Below are positions 9,048 through 18,773 of a stretch of 64,000 nt of DNA, one piece after another. The position numbers were made by a program, and so were the translations under genes. Location of the stretch: contig NZ_CCAS010000009.1 of the NCBI RefSeq assembly GCF_000612625.1, forward strand, positions 1 to 64,000, in the 5' to 3' direction. The DNA is from Neobacillus jeddahensis. Its GTDB lineage: Bacteria; Bacillota; Bacilli; Bacillales; Cytobacillaceae. How positions within the stretch are numbered: the stretch's first letter is position 1; each line of letters starts with the position of its first letter. The notes beneath the pieces are model-generated. The model saw nothing but the letters and a program-made list of their open reading frames with translations. It was not told where the DNA came from and searched no databases.

Positions 9048-9812
9048 ATGACAGGAAGATTTGCGGGGCGAGTTGCATTTGTAACAGGAGGAAGTCGGGG
9101 GATCGGAAAGGGAATTGCCGAACTTTTTGCATCTGAGGGGGCAAAAGTGGCGATTGTTGACCTAAATGAAGAGGCATTGACGGAAACATCAAAAGAATTC
9201 ACTGAAAAAGGCTATGAAGTCTTTGCGAAGGTAGCCAATGTTGTCGATGCCGAACAAATAGAAAATGCTGTTAAAGAGGTTTACAACACCTATGGTTCGA
9301 TCGACATTCTTGTCAATAATGCCGGGGTCATCCGAGATAATCTCTTATTTAAAATGACGGATTCAGATTGGCAGACCGTGATGGATGTCCATTTGAAGGG
9401 CTCGTTTAATGCGGCACGTGCTGCTCAGAAATATATGGTCGAAAATAAATACGGACGAATTATTAATATTTCTTCCACTTCGGCGCTTGGTAATCGTGGT
9501 CAAGCCAATTATGCGGCGGCGAAAGCGGGCTTGCAGGGCTTCACAAAGACACTGGCAATCGAATTAGGCCGGTATGGAATCACTGCCAACTCCGTTGCAC
9601 CTGGTTTTATTGAAACAGAGATGACGAAAGAAACGGCAGCGAGAATTGGGATTCCATTTGAACAATTAATCCAAGCAAGTGTAGCTAATATTCCTGTCGG
9701 CAGAAGTGGTAAACCTGCAGATATTGCCAATGCTGTTGCCTTCTTTGCAGATGAAAAATCATCGTTTGTTAATGGTCAGGTAATCTATGTCGCGGGCGGA
9801 CCAAAATGTTAA
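9048..9812 (+). CDS. SDR oxidoreductase, 3-oxoacyl reductase (FabG) type
   Basis: A 254-residue classical short-chain dehydrogenase. It has the nucleotide motif VTGGSRGIGKG, NNAG (in LVNNAGVIRDN) and the catalytic Ser and YAAAK (ISSTSALGNRGQANYAAAK). The acidic residue after beta-2 (VDLNEE) suggests NAD preference. In this operon it probably oxidises a 3-hydroxyacyl-CoA to the ketone between the MaoC hydratase and thiolase steps. Substrate assignment is inferred from context. The ribosome binding site GGAGGA lies a few bases upstream. Confidence 0.88.
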   Translation: MTGRFAGRVAFVTGGSRGIGKGIAELFASEGAKVAIVDLNEEALTETSKEFTEKGYEVFAKVANVVDAEQIENAVKEVYNTYGSIDILVNNAGVIRDNLLFKMTDSDWQTVMDVHLKGSFNAARAAQKYMVENKYGRIINISSTSALGNRGQANYAAAKAGLQGFTKTLAIELGRYGITANSVAPGFIETEMTKETAARIGIPFEQLIQASVANIPVGRSGKPADIANAVAFFADEKSSFVNGQVIYVAGGPKC

Positions 9813-9830
9813 CTTGTGAGGTGAAAGGAT

Positions 9831-10280
9831 TTGTTTAAAGAGCAAATTGGTAAACAATCGAGCAAGGTGAAGAATGTGGTTGAACGAGGGGCAGTTAAGA
9901 AATTCGCTGAAGCGATTGGGGACCTTCATCCGATTTATTTTGATGAAGATACCGGAAGATTGTCTAAATATAAAGCGAATATTGCACCACCGACCTTCCC
10001 GAGGACTTTTGATTATGGTGATATAGTGGGATTGAACCTACCCGCAAAAGGTTTAATTCATGGGGAACAGACCTTCCATTATGAAAGGCCGTTGATCGTC
10101 GGGGAAGAAGTATTTTGCTATTCCAAGGTGAAAAATTATTTTGAGAAAAAAGGGAACTTTGGAGAAATGGGCTTCCTCGTGATTGAAAGCTTTGGGGATG
10201 ACCAAGCCGGAAACAACATTTTCAGTTCAACCTCAACGGTTGTCATCTCTGAAGCAGTGAGGAAGGTGTTGGTAAAGTGA
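9831..10280 (+). CDS. MaoC-like N-terminal hotdog hydratase subunit
   Basis: A 149-residue hotdog protein resembling the MaoC dehydratase N-terminal half (FAS1_DH type), including VKKFAEAIGDLHPIYFDE and APPTFPRTFDYGD. It starts at TTG with GAGGTG seven bases upstream. These domains normally pair with a catalytic MaoC half. The next gene supplies that half and overlaps by four bases, so the two probably form a heteromeric enoyl-CoA hydratase. Confidence 0.85.
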   Translation: MFKEQIGKQSSKVKNVVERGAVKKFAEAIGDLHPIYFDEDTGRLSKYKANIAPPTFPRTFDYGDIVGLNLPAKGLIHGEQTFHYERPLIVGEEVFCYSKVKNYFEKKGNFGEMGFLVIESFGDDQAGNNIFSSTSTVVISEAVRKVLVK

Positions 10281-10678
10281 GTTCACTTTTAGCGTTACAA
10301 GTTGGCGAATCCATCCAAGACATTCAGCTTGAGCCGGTCTCGAGGATGGATCTGATTAAATATTCGGGGGCATCCGGTGATTTTAATCCGATCCATACGA
10401 TTGATGATGAAGCTAAAAAAGCGGGTTTACCAGGGATTATTGCCCATGGCATGTGGACTATGGGCAATCTGGCAAAGCTATTTACTTCGTACTATGAGGA
10501 AGGGTTTGTTCAAGATTACTCGATCCGCTTTAAAGGCATGGTCTTTCTAAATGATGTAGTCACGCTTAAAGCCACATTAAAAGAAAAACAGGAGCAGCTT
10601 CTCCGCTTTACAGTTCAAGCTGTTAATCAGCAGGGAAATGAAGTGTTAAAGGGCGAGGTCGTATACCGCCAATATTAA
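10277..10678 (+). CDS. MaoC-type (R)-enoyl-CoA hydratase subunit
   Basis: A 133-residue MaoC domain with the hydratase-2 signature: YSGASGDFNPIHTIDDEA supplies the catalytic Asp and His, and GIIAHGMWTMG the following motif. It starts at GTG overlapping the previous stop (GTGA). With its upstream partner it would hydrate a 2-enoyl-CoA. No crotonase-type hydratase is encoded in the island, so this pair is the likely hydration step. Confidence 0.88.
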   Translation: MSSLLALQVGESIQDIQLEPVSRMDLIKYSGASGDFNPIHTIDDEAKKAGLPGIIAHGMWTMGNLAKLFTSYYEEGFVQDYSIRFKGMVFLNDVVTLKATLKEKQEQLLRFTVQAVNQQGNEVLKGEVVYRQY

Positions 10679-10694
10679 TGGGAGGGACATAAAG

Positions 10695-10732
10695 ACCCGG
10701 CATGGTGGAGGAATTCCGTCTTCATGCTGGGT
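10695..10732 (+). terminator. Hairpin after the MaoC pair, possible attenuator
   Basis: ACCCGGCATG (10695-10704) pairs with CATGCTGGGT (10723-10732) with one G-T pair. The loop contains GGAATTCC. Only a weak T-rich stretch follows (TTAGTTCTATT), so it may end or attenuate transcription, or protect a processed end. Confidence 0.45.
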
Positions 10733-10801
10733 TTAGTTCTATTAAATAGTAGTGAAAAATAAAGGAATGATATTCCAACTACTTTAATAAAGGGTGATAC
10801 T

Positions 10802-11569
10802 ATGACCACTAAGCTGAAAGTTAATTATCGGCCGCCCGTTTTTTCTTCTATCGAAGAAGAAAGGCTTCATTTAAAACAAAAACTAGCAGGTGCCTTCCGC
10901 TTATTTTCTAAGTTTGGTTTTGACGAAGGGGTTGCCGGCCATCTTACGGCACGTGATCCTGAGCGGAAGGATCACTTTTGGGTAAATCCGTTTGGGATGC
11001 ATTTTAGTCAAATTAGTGCCTCTGATTTAATTCTTTGTAATCATGAAGGAGTGGTGGTTGAAGGAGATTACCCGGTTAACCGTGCTGCCTTTGCGATCCA
11101 TTCTCAAGTCCATGCGGCTCGTCCTGATATCATCGCTGCTGCTCATGCACATTCTGTTTACGGAAAATCCTGGTCATCCCTTGGTCGTCACTTAGATCCA
11201 ATCACACAGGATGCGTGTGCCTTTTATCAAGATCATTCCATATTTGATGATTTTACTGGCGTCGTCCATGACATCGAAGAAGGGAAGCGGATTGGTCATG
11301 CACTTGGGGACAAGAAAGCGTGTATTCTCCGAAATCACGGCTTGCTAACAGTGGGCCAGACGGTTGATGAAGCGGCCTGGTGGTTTATTACAATGGAACG
11401 TTCCTGTCAAGCACAATTACTTGCCGAATCAGCTGGAAAGCCTATATGCATCGATGATGAGAGTGCCCGTGTAACCTATGATACAGTCGGAATTTCTAGT
11501 GCAGGTTGGTTTCAATTCCAGCCATTATGGAATCGGATTGTGAAAGAACAACCAGATCTGTTGGATTAA
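10802..11569 (+). CDS. Class II aldolase/adducin family protein
   Basis: A 255-residue member of the class II aldolase/adducin fold. Zinc-ligand type histidines are seen in AAHAHSVYGKSWSSL, and later motifs include ILRNHGLLTVG and the N-terminal FGFDEGVAGHLTARDP. These enzymes cleave or epimerise sugar phosphates or decarboxylate and aldol-cleave other substrates. Its place in a fatty-acid-like operon is unusual and suggests an aldol-type cleavage, but the substrate is unknown. GGTGATACT precedes the start. Confidence 0.85.
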   Translation: MTTKLKVNYRPPVFSSIEEERLHLKQKLAGAFRLFSKFGFDEGVAGHLTARDPERKDHFWVNPFGMHFSQISASDLILCNHEGVVVEGDYPVNRAAFAIHSQVHAARPDIIAAAHAHSVYGKSWSSLGRHLDPITQDACAFYQDHSIFDDFTGVVHDIEEGKRIGHALGDKKACILRNHGLLTVGQTVDEAAWWFITMERSCQAQLLAESAGKPICIDDESARVTYDTVGISSAGWFQFQPLWNRIVKEQPDLLD

Positions 11570-11637
11570 TAAAGTTGAATGTGGGGGGTGAAAGTTTTGC
11601 CCTTTGCATTTTTACATAAGTATATGGAGGAAAATAA

Positions 11638-12549
11638 ATGAAGATTGGTGTGGCAGGTTCCGGTGCAGTTGGCGGTTATTTTGGGGCCCTATTAAAAAGA
11701 GCGGGTCATGAAGTCACTTTTCTAGCGCGGGGCAAGAGTCTCGAAAGAATGAAGGCAGAAGGGATTACGGTTGAAAATGGTGGAGAGACTTTCAAAGTGG
11801 CAGGTACTTTTACCGATCGTTATGAATTATTTTCCGATATAGACCTCCTGCTATTTTGTGTAAAATCAACCAATACAGTGGAGGTTGCTGCTAATTTTCA
11901 ACCTTATTTAAAAAAATCATGCACAATCATGACGTTCCAGAATGGCGTAGACAATGAAGAAATTCTTAGTGAAATGTTTGGAAGTGGACGAATTATTTCG
12001 GTTGCAACGTATATCCAAGCAATTGTGACAGAAACAGGTAGTGTGAAACAAATTGGCGTCACACCAAGACTAATCATTGGCGCATTAGACAATCATTCTG
12101 CTAAACATGCAGATGAAATTAGCGCCATTTTTAATGAGGCGAATATTGAAACCTTCCCATCGAACAATATCATAGCTGTTAAGTGGAAAAAACTGCTTTG
12201 GAATGTCACATTTAATCCCATCACTGCCTTGATGGAGGCAAAGGTTGGCGCCGTGTATGATGATGACGGATTATACCAAACGGCAATGAATATCTGTAAA
12301 GAATCCATACAGGTTGCTAGGGCCTCCGGTATAGAGGTCGAGGAGGATTTTTACGAAACAATCTTTGCGCAAGGACAGCTTGCAAGAGCGCATCAAACCT
12401 CCATGCTCCAGGATAAACATAAAGGGAAACCTCTAGAGATCGAATCCATTTGCGGATATATCGCAAAAAAGGGGCGAGAGCTAAAGGTGGAAACGCCGAT
12501 TCTAGAAACAATTTATCATCTGTTATACTACCAAACTAGTAATTCTTAA
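11638..12549 (+). CDS. 2-dehydropantoate 2-reductase family (PanE/ApbA)
   Basis: A 303-residue NADPH-dependent ketopantoate-reductase-like protein. The nucleotide-binding GSGAVGGYFGALL sits at the N-terminus. The catalytic Lys and Asn lie in VKWKKLLWNVTFNPITAL. IESICGYIAKKGRELKVETP is typical of the C-terminal domain. Real PanE makes pantoate for CoA. In this operon it may instead reduce or oxidise another 2-oxo/2-hydroxy acid. ATG follows ATATGGAGG. Confidence 0.85.
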   Translation: MKIGVAGSGAVGGYFGALLKRAGHEVTFLARGKSLERMKAEGITVENGGETFKVAGTFTDRYELFSDIDLLLFCVKSTNTVEVAANFQPYLKKSCTIMTFQNGVDNEEILSEMFGSGRIISVATYIQAIVTETGSVKQIGVTPRLIIGALDNHSAKHADEISAIFNEANIETFPSNNIIAVKWKKLLWNVTFNPITALMEAKVGAVYDDDGLYQTAMNICKESIQVARASGIEVEEDFYETIFAQGQLARAHQTSMLQDKHKGKPLEIESICGYIAKKGRELKVETPILETIYHLLYYQTSNS

Positions 12550-12578
12550 AACCAACTCTTCTTGGCGAGGTGAAACAC

Positions 12579-14183
12579 TTGCAAAAACAACATAACCGTT
12601 CTTGGTTAAAGCAATATCCAGTGACCACCGTTCAATCCTTTGATATTCCTGAGGAGAATCTTTATTCATTATTAGAAACGACAACAGAAAAGTATGGTCA
12701 GCAATTGGCGATAATTTATGAGGAGGAAAGACTGACCTACAAGCAGTTGAAGGATCAGGTAGACCGGCTGGCCAATGCCTGGAAGCGGCTTGGTGCGACA
12801 AAAGGAGAGCGCTTAGGGCTAATGGTGTCTAACCACCCCATCTATGTCATTTGCTATTATGCCGCCTTAAAGTTGGGACTTATCATAGTCCAAATCAATC
12901 CCCTATATACCTCTAGAGAACTTTTGGAAATATCGCATGATGCCGATTTGAACTATATTATTGCAGAACCGGTAAATTTAGAAAAGATAACCAACCTACA
13001 AACATCCTTTGTTTTTAAACATATTTTTGTAACGGAACCAAGCTTGGAGGCTTCTGGCGTTCCGAACATTCCTAGCTTAATCACTAACGCAACTCCCCTT
13101 AGTGAAGAAGCCTGTTCAATCATCGCGAAGGAAGAAATTGCTGTCATTCAATATACAGGTGGAACAACAGGAACGAAAAAGGGGGCCATGTTGACCCATT
13201 TTAATTTACTGGCAAATGTCCTTCAAAGTAAGGCCCTATATGGAGATAGAATGGGTTTTGGTGAAGAAACGATTTTAACGGCGACCCCGCTATACCATGT
13301 CTACGGGATGACGAGTGGGATGAATCTTGGCATATATATCGGTGCGGTGAATGTGTTGGTTAACAAATTTGAGACTGAAAAAGTGCTTAAGATCATTCAA
13401 GCGCATCGACCAACATTTTTCCCTGGCGTACCAAAAATGTATCATGCCTTTGTCCACTATCCTAAGATTGATAGCTATGATTTAACCTGCTTCAAGATGT
13501 GCTCAAGCGGGTCTGCTCCATTACCAATTGAAATTATCAAGAAGTTTGAGCAATTAACGGGGGTTACCCTTGGTGAAGGCTATGGATTATCCGAGACATC
13601 ACCGACAACACATCGCAATCCGCCAGGTGGGAAATTGAAAATAGGAAGTATCGGGATCCCGGTCCCAAAAACAGACTGTCGAATTGTCGATGATGATGGG
13701 GAGGATTTGCCTGAAAAAACGGTCGGTGAATTATTGATTCGGGGGCCACAGGTTATGCTTGGCTACTGGAAAAAACCGGAGGAAACGAAGCATGCACTTC
13801 GAGACGGCTGGCTCCATACGGGTGATTTAGCAACAATGGACGAAGATGGTTATTTTTATATTGTTGGTCGGAAAAAGGAAATGATTTTGGTTGGTGGATT
13901 TAATGTGTATCCACAGGAAGTAGAAGGAGTTCTATATGAACATCCCGATGTTCTTGAGGCAGCGGTGGTAGGTATTCCCGACCAGCAAGCAGGGGAAATC
14001 GTAAAGGCTTTTATTGTCCCAAAAGATGGAAGAACCATTAATATGATGGAGCTTCAGTACTTTTGTTATCAAAACCTAACTCGCTATAAAGTGCCAAAAC
14101 AGTTTGAATTAATCGATGCCTTACCTCGAAATACCGTCGGAAAGGTATTAAAACGAATCCTCTTGGCAGAGGCAAAGAACTAG
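12579..14183 (+). CDS. Acyl-CoA synthetase (AMP-forming)
   Basis: A 534-residue ANL-superfamily ligase that activates a carboxylic acid through an acyl-adenylate. The P-loop is YTGGTTGTKKGAML, the acyl-binding motif GEGYGLSETSPTTH, the hinge region LHTGDLATMDEDGYFYIVGR, and the catalytic C-terminal Lys is in RNTVGKVLKR. Start TTG 12579 is chosen because GAGGTG is six bases upstream; a GTG at 12570 would overlap that site. It is likely a medium- or long-chain fatty-acid-type ligase. Confidence 0.9.
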   Translation: MQKQHNRSWLKQYPVTTVQSFDIPEENLYSLLETTTEKYGQQLAIIYEEERLTYKQLKDQVDRLANAWKRLGATKGERLGLMVSNHPIYVICYYAALKLGLIIVQINPLYTSRELLEISHDADLNYIIAEPVNLEKITNLQTSFVFKHIFVTEPSLEASGVPNIPSLITNATPLSEEACSIIAKEEIAVIQYTGGTTGTKKGAMLTHFNLLANVLQSKALYGDRMGFGEETILTATPLYHVYGMTSGMNLGIYIGAVNVLVNKFETEKVLKIIQAHRPTFFPGVPKMYHAFVHYPKIDSYDLTCFKMCSSGSAPLPIEIIKKFEQLTGVTLGEGYGLSETSPTTHRNPPGGKLKIGSIGIPVPKTDCRIVDDDGEDLPEKTVGELLIRGPQVMLGYWKKPEETKHALRDGWLHTGDLATMDEDGYFYIVGRKKEMILVGGFNVYPQEVEGVLYEHPDVLEAAVVGIPDQQAGEIVKAFIVPKDGRTINMMELQYFCYQNLTRYKVPKQFELIDALPRNTVGKVLKRILLAEAKN

Positions 14184-14220
14184 ATTTGAACAAAAAGATG
14201 AATAAATGGAGTTGTTAGTC

Positions 14221-15369
14221 ATGAACTTTGAATTAGACGAAGATATTCTTTTTCTAAAAAAGAATGTTAGGGATTTTATTCAGACAGAGGTAGAAGCTGT
14301 TGCCATGCAAATTGAAGAGGAGAACCATATACCTGAAAGAGTTATTAATCTCTCAAAAGAGATGGGTCTGTTTGGACTTAGTATTCCTGAGGAGTATGGT
14401 GGTCTTGGAATTGACATGGTGGGGAAATGTGCATTATATGAGGAAATTGGCCAAACACATAACGGTTACACCACGTTAATTGGGGCCCATACCGGAATTG
14501 GTACAGTTGGAATTGTGGAAATGGGGAATGAACAACAAAAACGCAAATATTTACCGGATATGGCAAACGGTGAGAAAATCGGCGCCTTTGCCTTAACAGA
14601 GCCTGCGGCTGGTTCAAATGCTGCCAATTTAAAAACCACGGCAGTCAGAAAAGGAGATAAGTACATTATTAACGGCTTGAAACATTATATTACAAATGCT
14701 ACGGAAGCAAGTGTTTTCACCGTTATGGCGGCGACAGACCCTGAGAAAGGAAGCAAGGGGATTACGTCTTTTATAGTCGAAAAGGATTTTCCTGGTTTTC
14801 AAGTTGGGGCGGTTGAGAAAAAAATGGGCCTAAGAGGATCACATTCAGCAGAATGTATTTTTGAAGATTGTGAGGTTCCAGTGGAAAACGTGCTTGGCGT
14901 TGAAGGGCAAGGGTATGTCAACGCGTTAAAAATTTTAACGAATGGCCGGGCTGGCTTGGCGTCTCGCAATCTTGGTTCCTGCTTAAAACTCCTCGATATG
15001 TCAACGAGATATGCGAGGGAACGCATACAGTTTGGTAAACCGATTATAAGGAACCAGGCAGTCAGTCATATGTTAGCTGAGATGGCTGTTGAAATTGAGG
15101 CATTAAGGTCATTCACCTACCGGGTGGCGTGGATGGTGGATCAAGGAATGAAAGTCATTAAGGAAGCGGCTATGTTAAAGCTTTATGGTTCAGAAGTTTA
15201 CAATCGCGTGGCTGATAAGGCAGTCCAAATTCACGGTGGGCTCGGCTATATTGCCGACTATCCGATCGAACGATTTTTTCGGGATGCGAGAATTACGAGA
15301 ATTTATGAGGGCACCTCTGAAATACAGAAAAATATTATCGCAGGGCAACTAGAAAAAGAGTACAACTAA
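14221..15369 (+). CDS. Acyl-CoA dehydrogenase
   Basis: A 382-residue acyl-CoA dehydrogenase with all standard motifs: AFALTEPAAGSNA, FGKPIIRNQAVSHML, IHGGLGYIADYPIERFFRDARI and the catalytic-base motif RIYEGTSEIQ with glutamate. ATG 14221 follows GGAG at nine bases; an earlier ATG at 14206 would overlap it. It would introduce the 2,3 double bond in the substrate acyl-CoA. Confidence 0.92.
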   Translation: MNFELDEDILFLKKNVRDFIQTEVEAVAMQIEEENHIPERVINLSKEMGLFGLSIPEEYGGLGIDMVGKCALYEEIGQTHNGYTTLIGAHTGIGTVGIVEMGNEQQKRKYLPDMANGEKIGAFALTEPAAGSNAANLKTTAVRKGDKYIINGLKHYITNATEASVFTVMAATDPEKGSKGITSFIVEKDFPGFQVGAVEKKMGLRGSHSAECIFEDCEVPVENVLGVEGQGYVNALKILTNGRAGLASRNLGSCLKLLDMSTRYARERIQFGKPIIRNQAVSHMLAEMAVEIEALRSFTYRVAWMVDQGMKVIKEAAMLKLYGSEVYNRVADKAVQIHGGLGYIADYPIERFFRDARITRIYEGTSEIQKNIIAGQLEKEYN

Positions 15370-15393
15370 TCTAGTAACAAAGGAGAATTCGAA

Positions 15394-16575
15394 ATGGATG
15401 ATATTGTCATTTTAAGTGCCGTGCGCACACCGGTAGGAAGGTATGGGGGTGTCTTAAAAAGTTTGAACTCCGGTACCCTTGCCTCGATTGCTATTAAGGA
15501 AGCGGTAAAAAGGGCTGGAATTACTCCAAAACAAGTGGATGAAGTCATTTTAGGTGAAGTGCGGCAGTCAACGGAATCTTCGAACGTGGCCAGGGTAGCG
15601 GCGTTGAGAGCTGGTGTGCCTGACACTGTGCCGGCCTTTACGATTAACCGCTTATGTGCATCCGGGTTACAGGCGATTGCTTCCGGTGCCCAACAAATTT
15701 CCTTTGGCCAGGCGAATATTGTTGTGGCAGGTGGAACGGAAAGCATGAGTAATGCGCCACTTTATCTGAGGAACACTCGTTTTGGCGGGGACAATTCCAA
15801 ACTTGTTGATTCCAACACCGAAGCAGGCCAGCAGCCACATGAAATCTACGGCAAAGAACTTGGAATGGGCATCACCGCAGAAAATGTAGCAGAACGGTTT
15901 TCGATTTCACGCCAGGACCAAGATAGATTCGCGTTTGAAAGTCAGTGTAGGGCGGCAGCAGCAATCCGGGACAATCGTTTTGCATCCGAAGTGGTGCCTG
16001 TAGAGGTGAAGGAGAAAAAAAGTACCTTGACAGTCGCTGTCGATGAACATCCTAGACCTGAAACGACGGTGGAAATGCTTAGCAAACTTCGACCGGTTTT
16101 TAAAGAAAATGGGACGGTTACCGCAGGGAATGCTTGCGGCCGGAATGACGGGGCAGCAGCACTTATACTGACCTCAAGTAGTCATGCCGAAAAGCTGGGC
16201 TTACGACCGCTGGCAAGAATTGTTGACTGGACAGCAGTAGGGGTTTCACCAGAGGTGATGGGGATTGGGCCCGTTCCAGCGATAAAAAAACTGCTAGAAC
16301 GCACACAGCTTTCATTGGATGATATAGATCTAATTGAGTTAAATGAAGCGTTCGCCTCGCAGTCCTTGGCCGTGATTCGCGAATTACAACTCGATATGGA
16401 TAAGGTAAATGTGAACGGTGGTGCGATTGCTCTCGGACATCCACTCGGAGCAACCGGAGCAAAGATTGTCACGACCTTAGTACATGAATTGAACAGACGT
16501 CAAGCCAAAAGAGGAATCGCTACACTTTGTGTTGGTGGTGGGCAAGGAATGGCGATGATGGTCGAGCTACTTTAA
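15394..16575 (+). CDS. Acetyl-CoA acetyltransferase / thiolase
   Basis: A 393-residue thiolase. The nucleophilic Cys is in [12 protein letters not shown] (about residue 88), the catalytic His in [13 protein letters not shown] and the second Cys in [11 protein letters not shown]. It would cleave a 3-oxoacyl-CoA with CoA to give acetyl-CoA (or propionyl-CoA) and a shortened acyl-CoA. AAAGGAGAATTCGAA precedes ATG. Confidence 0.93.
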   Translation: MDDIVILSAVRTPVGRYGGVLKSLNSGTLASIAIKEAVKRAGITPKQVDEVILGEVRQSTESSNVARVAALRAGVPDTVPAFTINRLCASGLQAIASGAQQISFGQANIVVAGGTESMSNAPLYLRNTRFGGDNSKLVDSNTEAGQQPHEIYGKELGMGITAENVAERFSISRQDQDRFAFESQCRAAAAIRDNRFASEVVPVEVKEKKSTLTVAVDEHPRPETTVEMLSKLRPVFKENGTVTAGNACGRNDGAAALILTSSSHAEKLGLRPLARIVDWTAVGVSPEVMGIGPVPAIKKLLERTQLSLDDIDLIELNEAFASQSLAVIRELQLDMDKVNVNGGAIALGHPLGATGAKIVTTLVHELNRRQAKRGIATLCVGGGQGMAMMVELL

Positions 16576-16603
16576 ATTTATTCGACTAGAGAGGGACATT
16601 GAA

Positions 16604-17413
16604 GTGAAACTACCAAAAACCAATTCAACTTTTTTTGATTATATCGGATTTAACAGTGGTTCACCAGATCTGTTTCAACTTGAGCTCGGAATGGGACCTC
16701 ATCTACTTCAAGATGATGGTACTGTCCATCCAGGGGTTTTTGCAACCATGCTCGATATTACCATGGGTGCGACCATCTCACTCGAGACAAACTCATTTGC
16801 GACAACAATCAATCTGAATCTATCCTTTTTTGACCTAGTACCAAAAGAACGTTATCAGGCTGAAACAAGAATCCTGAACAAGGATGATAAATACGTAACG
16901 GCAGAAGGCTGCATTTATGATCAGGATAGATTCCTCATTGCAAAAGGGAACGGTACCTTTAAAACGGGCTCGATGATTCAATTTGCTGAAGAAGAAAATG
17001 ATGAGTCGGTGCCTGTCATAAAAAGAAACGTTTTAAACGATTGGGAAGCGAATCCCTTCTTTACCCATATTGGTTTTGAAGTTGTAAACTTAGAAGAGGA
17101 TGACATTCTACTAAAACTGCCGTTAAAAAAAGAGTTATTAAATACGAATAAAATGGCTCATGGCGGGGTTCATGCATCCATGCTTAGTACGGTCCAAACC
17201 ATCTTCCTTCGCAATTTATATAGAGTACCCGTTGTGGCTATGAATTTGGAAGTTCATTATTTTGCCCCAACAAATTCTGGGCACCTCTTTGCCCGAGCTA
17301 ACATTGTCCAAAAGGGGTATAAACTAGCGACGATTGAAGCGGAAATTGTCGATGAGGATGATCTGCTAATAGCCAAAGGTACAGGAATATTTAAGATATT
17401 GAGAAAAGAGTAG
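16604..17413 (+). CDS. Double-hotdog thioesterase-like protein (PaaI type)
   Basis: A 269-residue protein with two tandem hotdog domains. The first (about 15-125) has HPGVFATMLDITMGATIS. The second (about 150-268) has MAHGGVHASMLSTVQTIF, close to the PaaI HGG motif. Each ends similarly (LIAKGNGTFK, LIAKGTGIFK), which points to an internal duplication. It would hydrolyse an acyl- or aryl-CoA. It starts at GTG after GAGAGGGAC, and is the last gene before the second promoter. Confidence 0.82.
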   Translation: MKLPKTNSTFFDYIGFNSGSPDLFQLELGMGPHLLQDDGTVHPGVFATMLDITMGATISLETNSFATTINLNLSFFDLVPKERYQAETRILNKDDKYVTAEGCIYDQDRFLIAKGNGTFKTGSMIQFAEEENDESVPVIKRNVLNDWEANPFFTHIGFEVVNLEEDDILLKLPLKKELLNTNKMAHGGVHASMLSTVQTIFLRNLYRVPVVAMNLEVHYFAPTNSGHLFARANIVQKGYKLATIEAEIVDEDDLLIAKGTGIFKILRKE

Positions 17414-17467
17414 CTAGATAAACAATATTCTACTATATTGTTGAAGAAATTGTCGGAAAAATAGTCA

Positions 17468-17528
17468 TTGAATATTCCGATAATTTCTACTATTATAGAT
17501 TTAGTAACATACCGACTAGTTAGTATGT
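17468..17528 (+). promoter_or_regulatory. Second sigma-A promoter with the same TetR-type operator
   Basis: TTGAAT (17468-17473), a 17-bp spacer and TATTAT (17491-17496) are followed at 17507-17528 by a 22-bp palindrome (arms ACATACC and GTATGT, core ACTAGT). It matches the element at 7676-7697 at 17 of 22 positions. It lies over the start region, as expected for repression. Confidence 0.75.
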
Positions 17529-17545
17529 TGGGAGGAGGGAATAGA

Positions 17546-18751
17546 ATGAACTTCAGTTATTCCGAAAAGGTTAAGGAGTATCAGAAAAAACTAACGCATT
17601 TTATGGAAGAGTATGTCTATCCAAATGAAGCGCTCTACCATGAGCAGATTGATAAAAGTAACCCGTTTTCAAAGGTTCCCCCGATTATGGAGGAATTAAA
17701 AGAGAAAGCCAAACAGCATGGGCTATGGAACTTGTTTTTACCAGAGAGTGAACTAGGAGCGGGTCTAACGAACGTTGAATACGCACCTCTTTGCGAAATT
17801 ATGGGGCGCTCTAGTATTGCTCCGGAAGTGTTCAATTGTGCCGCACCAGACACGGGAAATATGGAAGTCCTTGTACGCTACGGAACGGAGGAGCAGAAGG
17901 AAAAGTGGTTAAAGCCGCTCTTAGACGGGGAAATCCGTTCTTGTTTTTCGATGACCGAACCAGATGTAGCTTCATCAGATGCAACGAATATTCAAGCAAG
18001 TATTGTTCGTGATGGTGATGACTATATCGTTAACGGAACGAAATGGTGGTCATCAGGTGCAGGCGATCCCCGCTGTAAAATCGCGATTGTGATGGGTAAA
18101 AATGATCCGACGGCCTCTACATATGAACAACAATCGATGATTCTTGTTCCACTAGATGCGCCAGGGGTAACGATTAAACGGATATTACCAGTGTTTGGCT
18201 ATGATCACGCACCACATGGTCATGCTGAAATTGAATATAAGAATGTAAGAGTTCCCGCCTCCAATATGCTTTGGGGTGAAGGAAAAGGGTTTGCTATTGC
18301 CCAAGGCCGACTTGGACCAGGCCGAATTCACCATTGTATGCGGACAATTGGTGCAGCAGAGCGTGCACTGGAGGAATTGTGTAAGCGTATTCAAGGTAGG
18401 GTTGCTTTTGGAAAAAAACTTTCTGACCAGGGCGTGATTCAGGAATGGATAGCCGAGGCAAGAATTGAGATTGAACAATCAAGACTTTTGACGCTTAAAG
18501 CTGCATACATGATGGATACGGTTGGGAATAAAGAAGCAAAAGCTGAAATTGCTATGATTAAAGTGGTTGCCCCTAATATGGCATTAAAGGTGATCGATCG
18601 GGCAATTCAGGCCTTTGGTGCTGCTGGAGTTAGTGAAGATACACCGCTTGCAGCAAGCTGGGCTAATATTCGGACATTACGATTAGCCGATGGTCCAGAT
18701 GAAGTTCACAAGCGAGCAATTGCCAGATACGAACTAAAAAAATATCGCTGA
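17546..18751 (+). CDS. Acyl-CoA dehydrogenase (ACAD10/11-like)
   Basis: A 401-residue protein of the longer ACAD subfamily. [17 protein letters not shown] and [13 protein letters not shown] are typical of ACAD10/11-like enzymes, as is the C-terminal [20 protein letters not shown]. That motif replaces YEGT and carries Asp at the catalytic-base position, which is normal for this subfamily. Related enzymes act on long-chain or hydroxylated acyl-CoAs. The true start is ATG 17546 after GGGAGGAGGG; an in-frame TTG at 17468 lies in the promoter and can be excluded. Confidence 0.9.
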   Translation: MNFSYSEKVKEYQKKLTHFMEEYVYPNEALYHEQIDKSNPFSKVPPIMEELKEKAKQHGLWNLFLPESELGAGLTNVEYAPLCEIMGRSSIAPEVFNCAAPDTGNMEVLVRYGTEEQKEKWLKPLLDGEIRSCFSMTEPDVASSDATNIQASIVRDGDDYIVNGTKWWSSGAGDPRCKIAIVMGKNDPTASTYEQQSMILVPLDAPGVTIKRILPVFGYDHAPHGHAEIEYKNVRVPASNMLWGEGKGFAIAQGRLGPGRIHHCMRTIGAAERALEELCKRIQGRVAFGKKLSDQGVIQEWIAEARIEIEQSRLLTLKAAYMMDTVGNKEAKAEIAMIKVVAPNMALKVIDRAIQAFGAAGVSEDTPLAASWANIRTLRLADGPDEVHKRAIARYELKKYR

Positions 18752-18773
18752 TTTTTGATTAGGGGGAGTTTCA

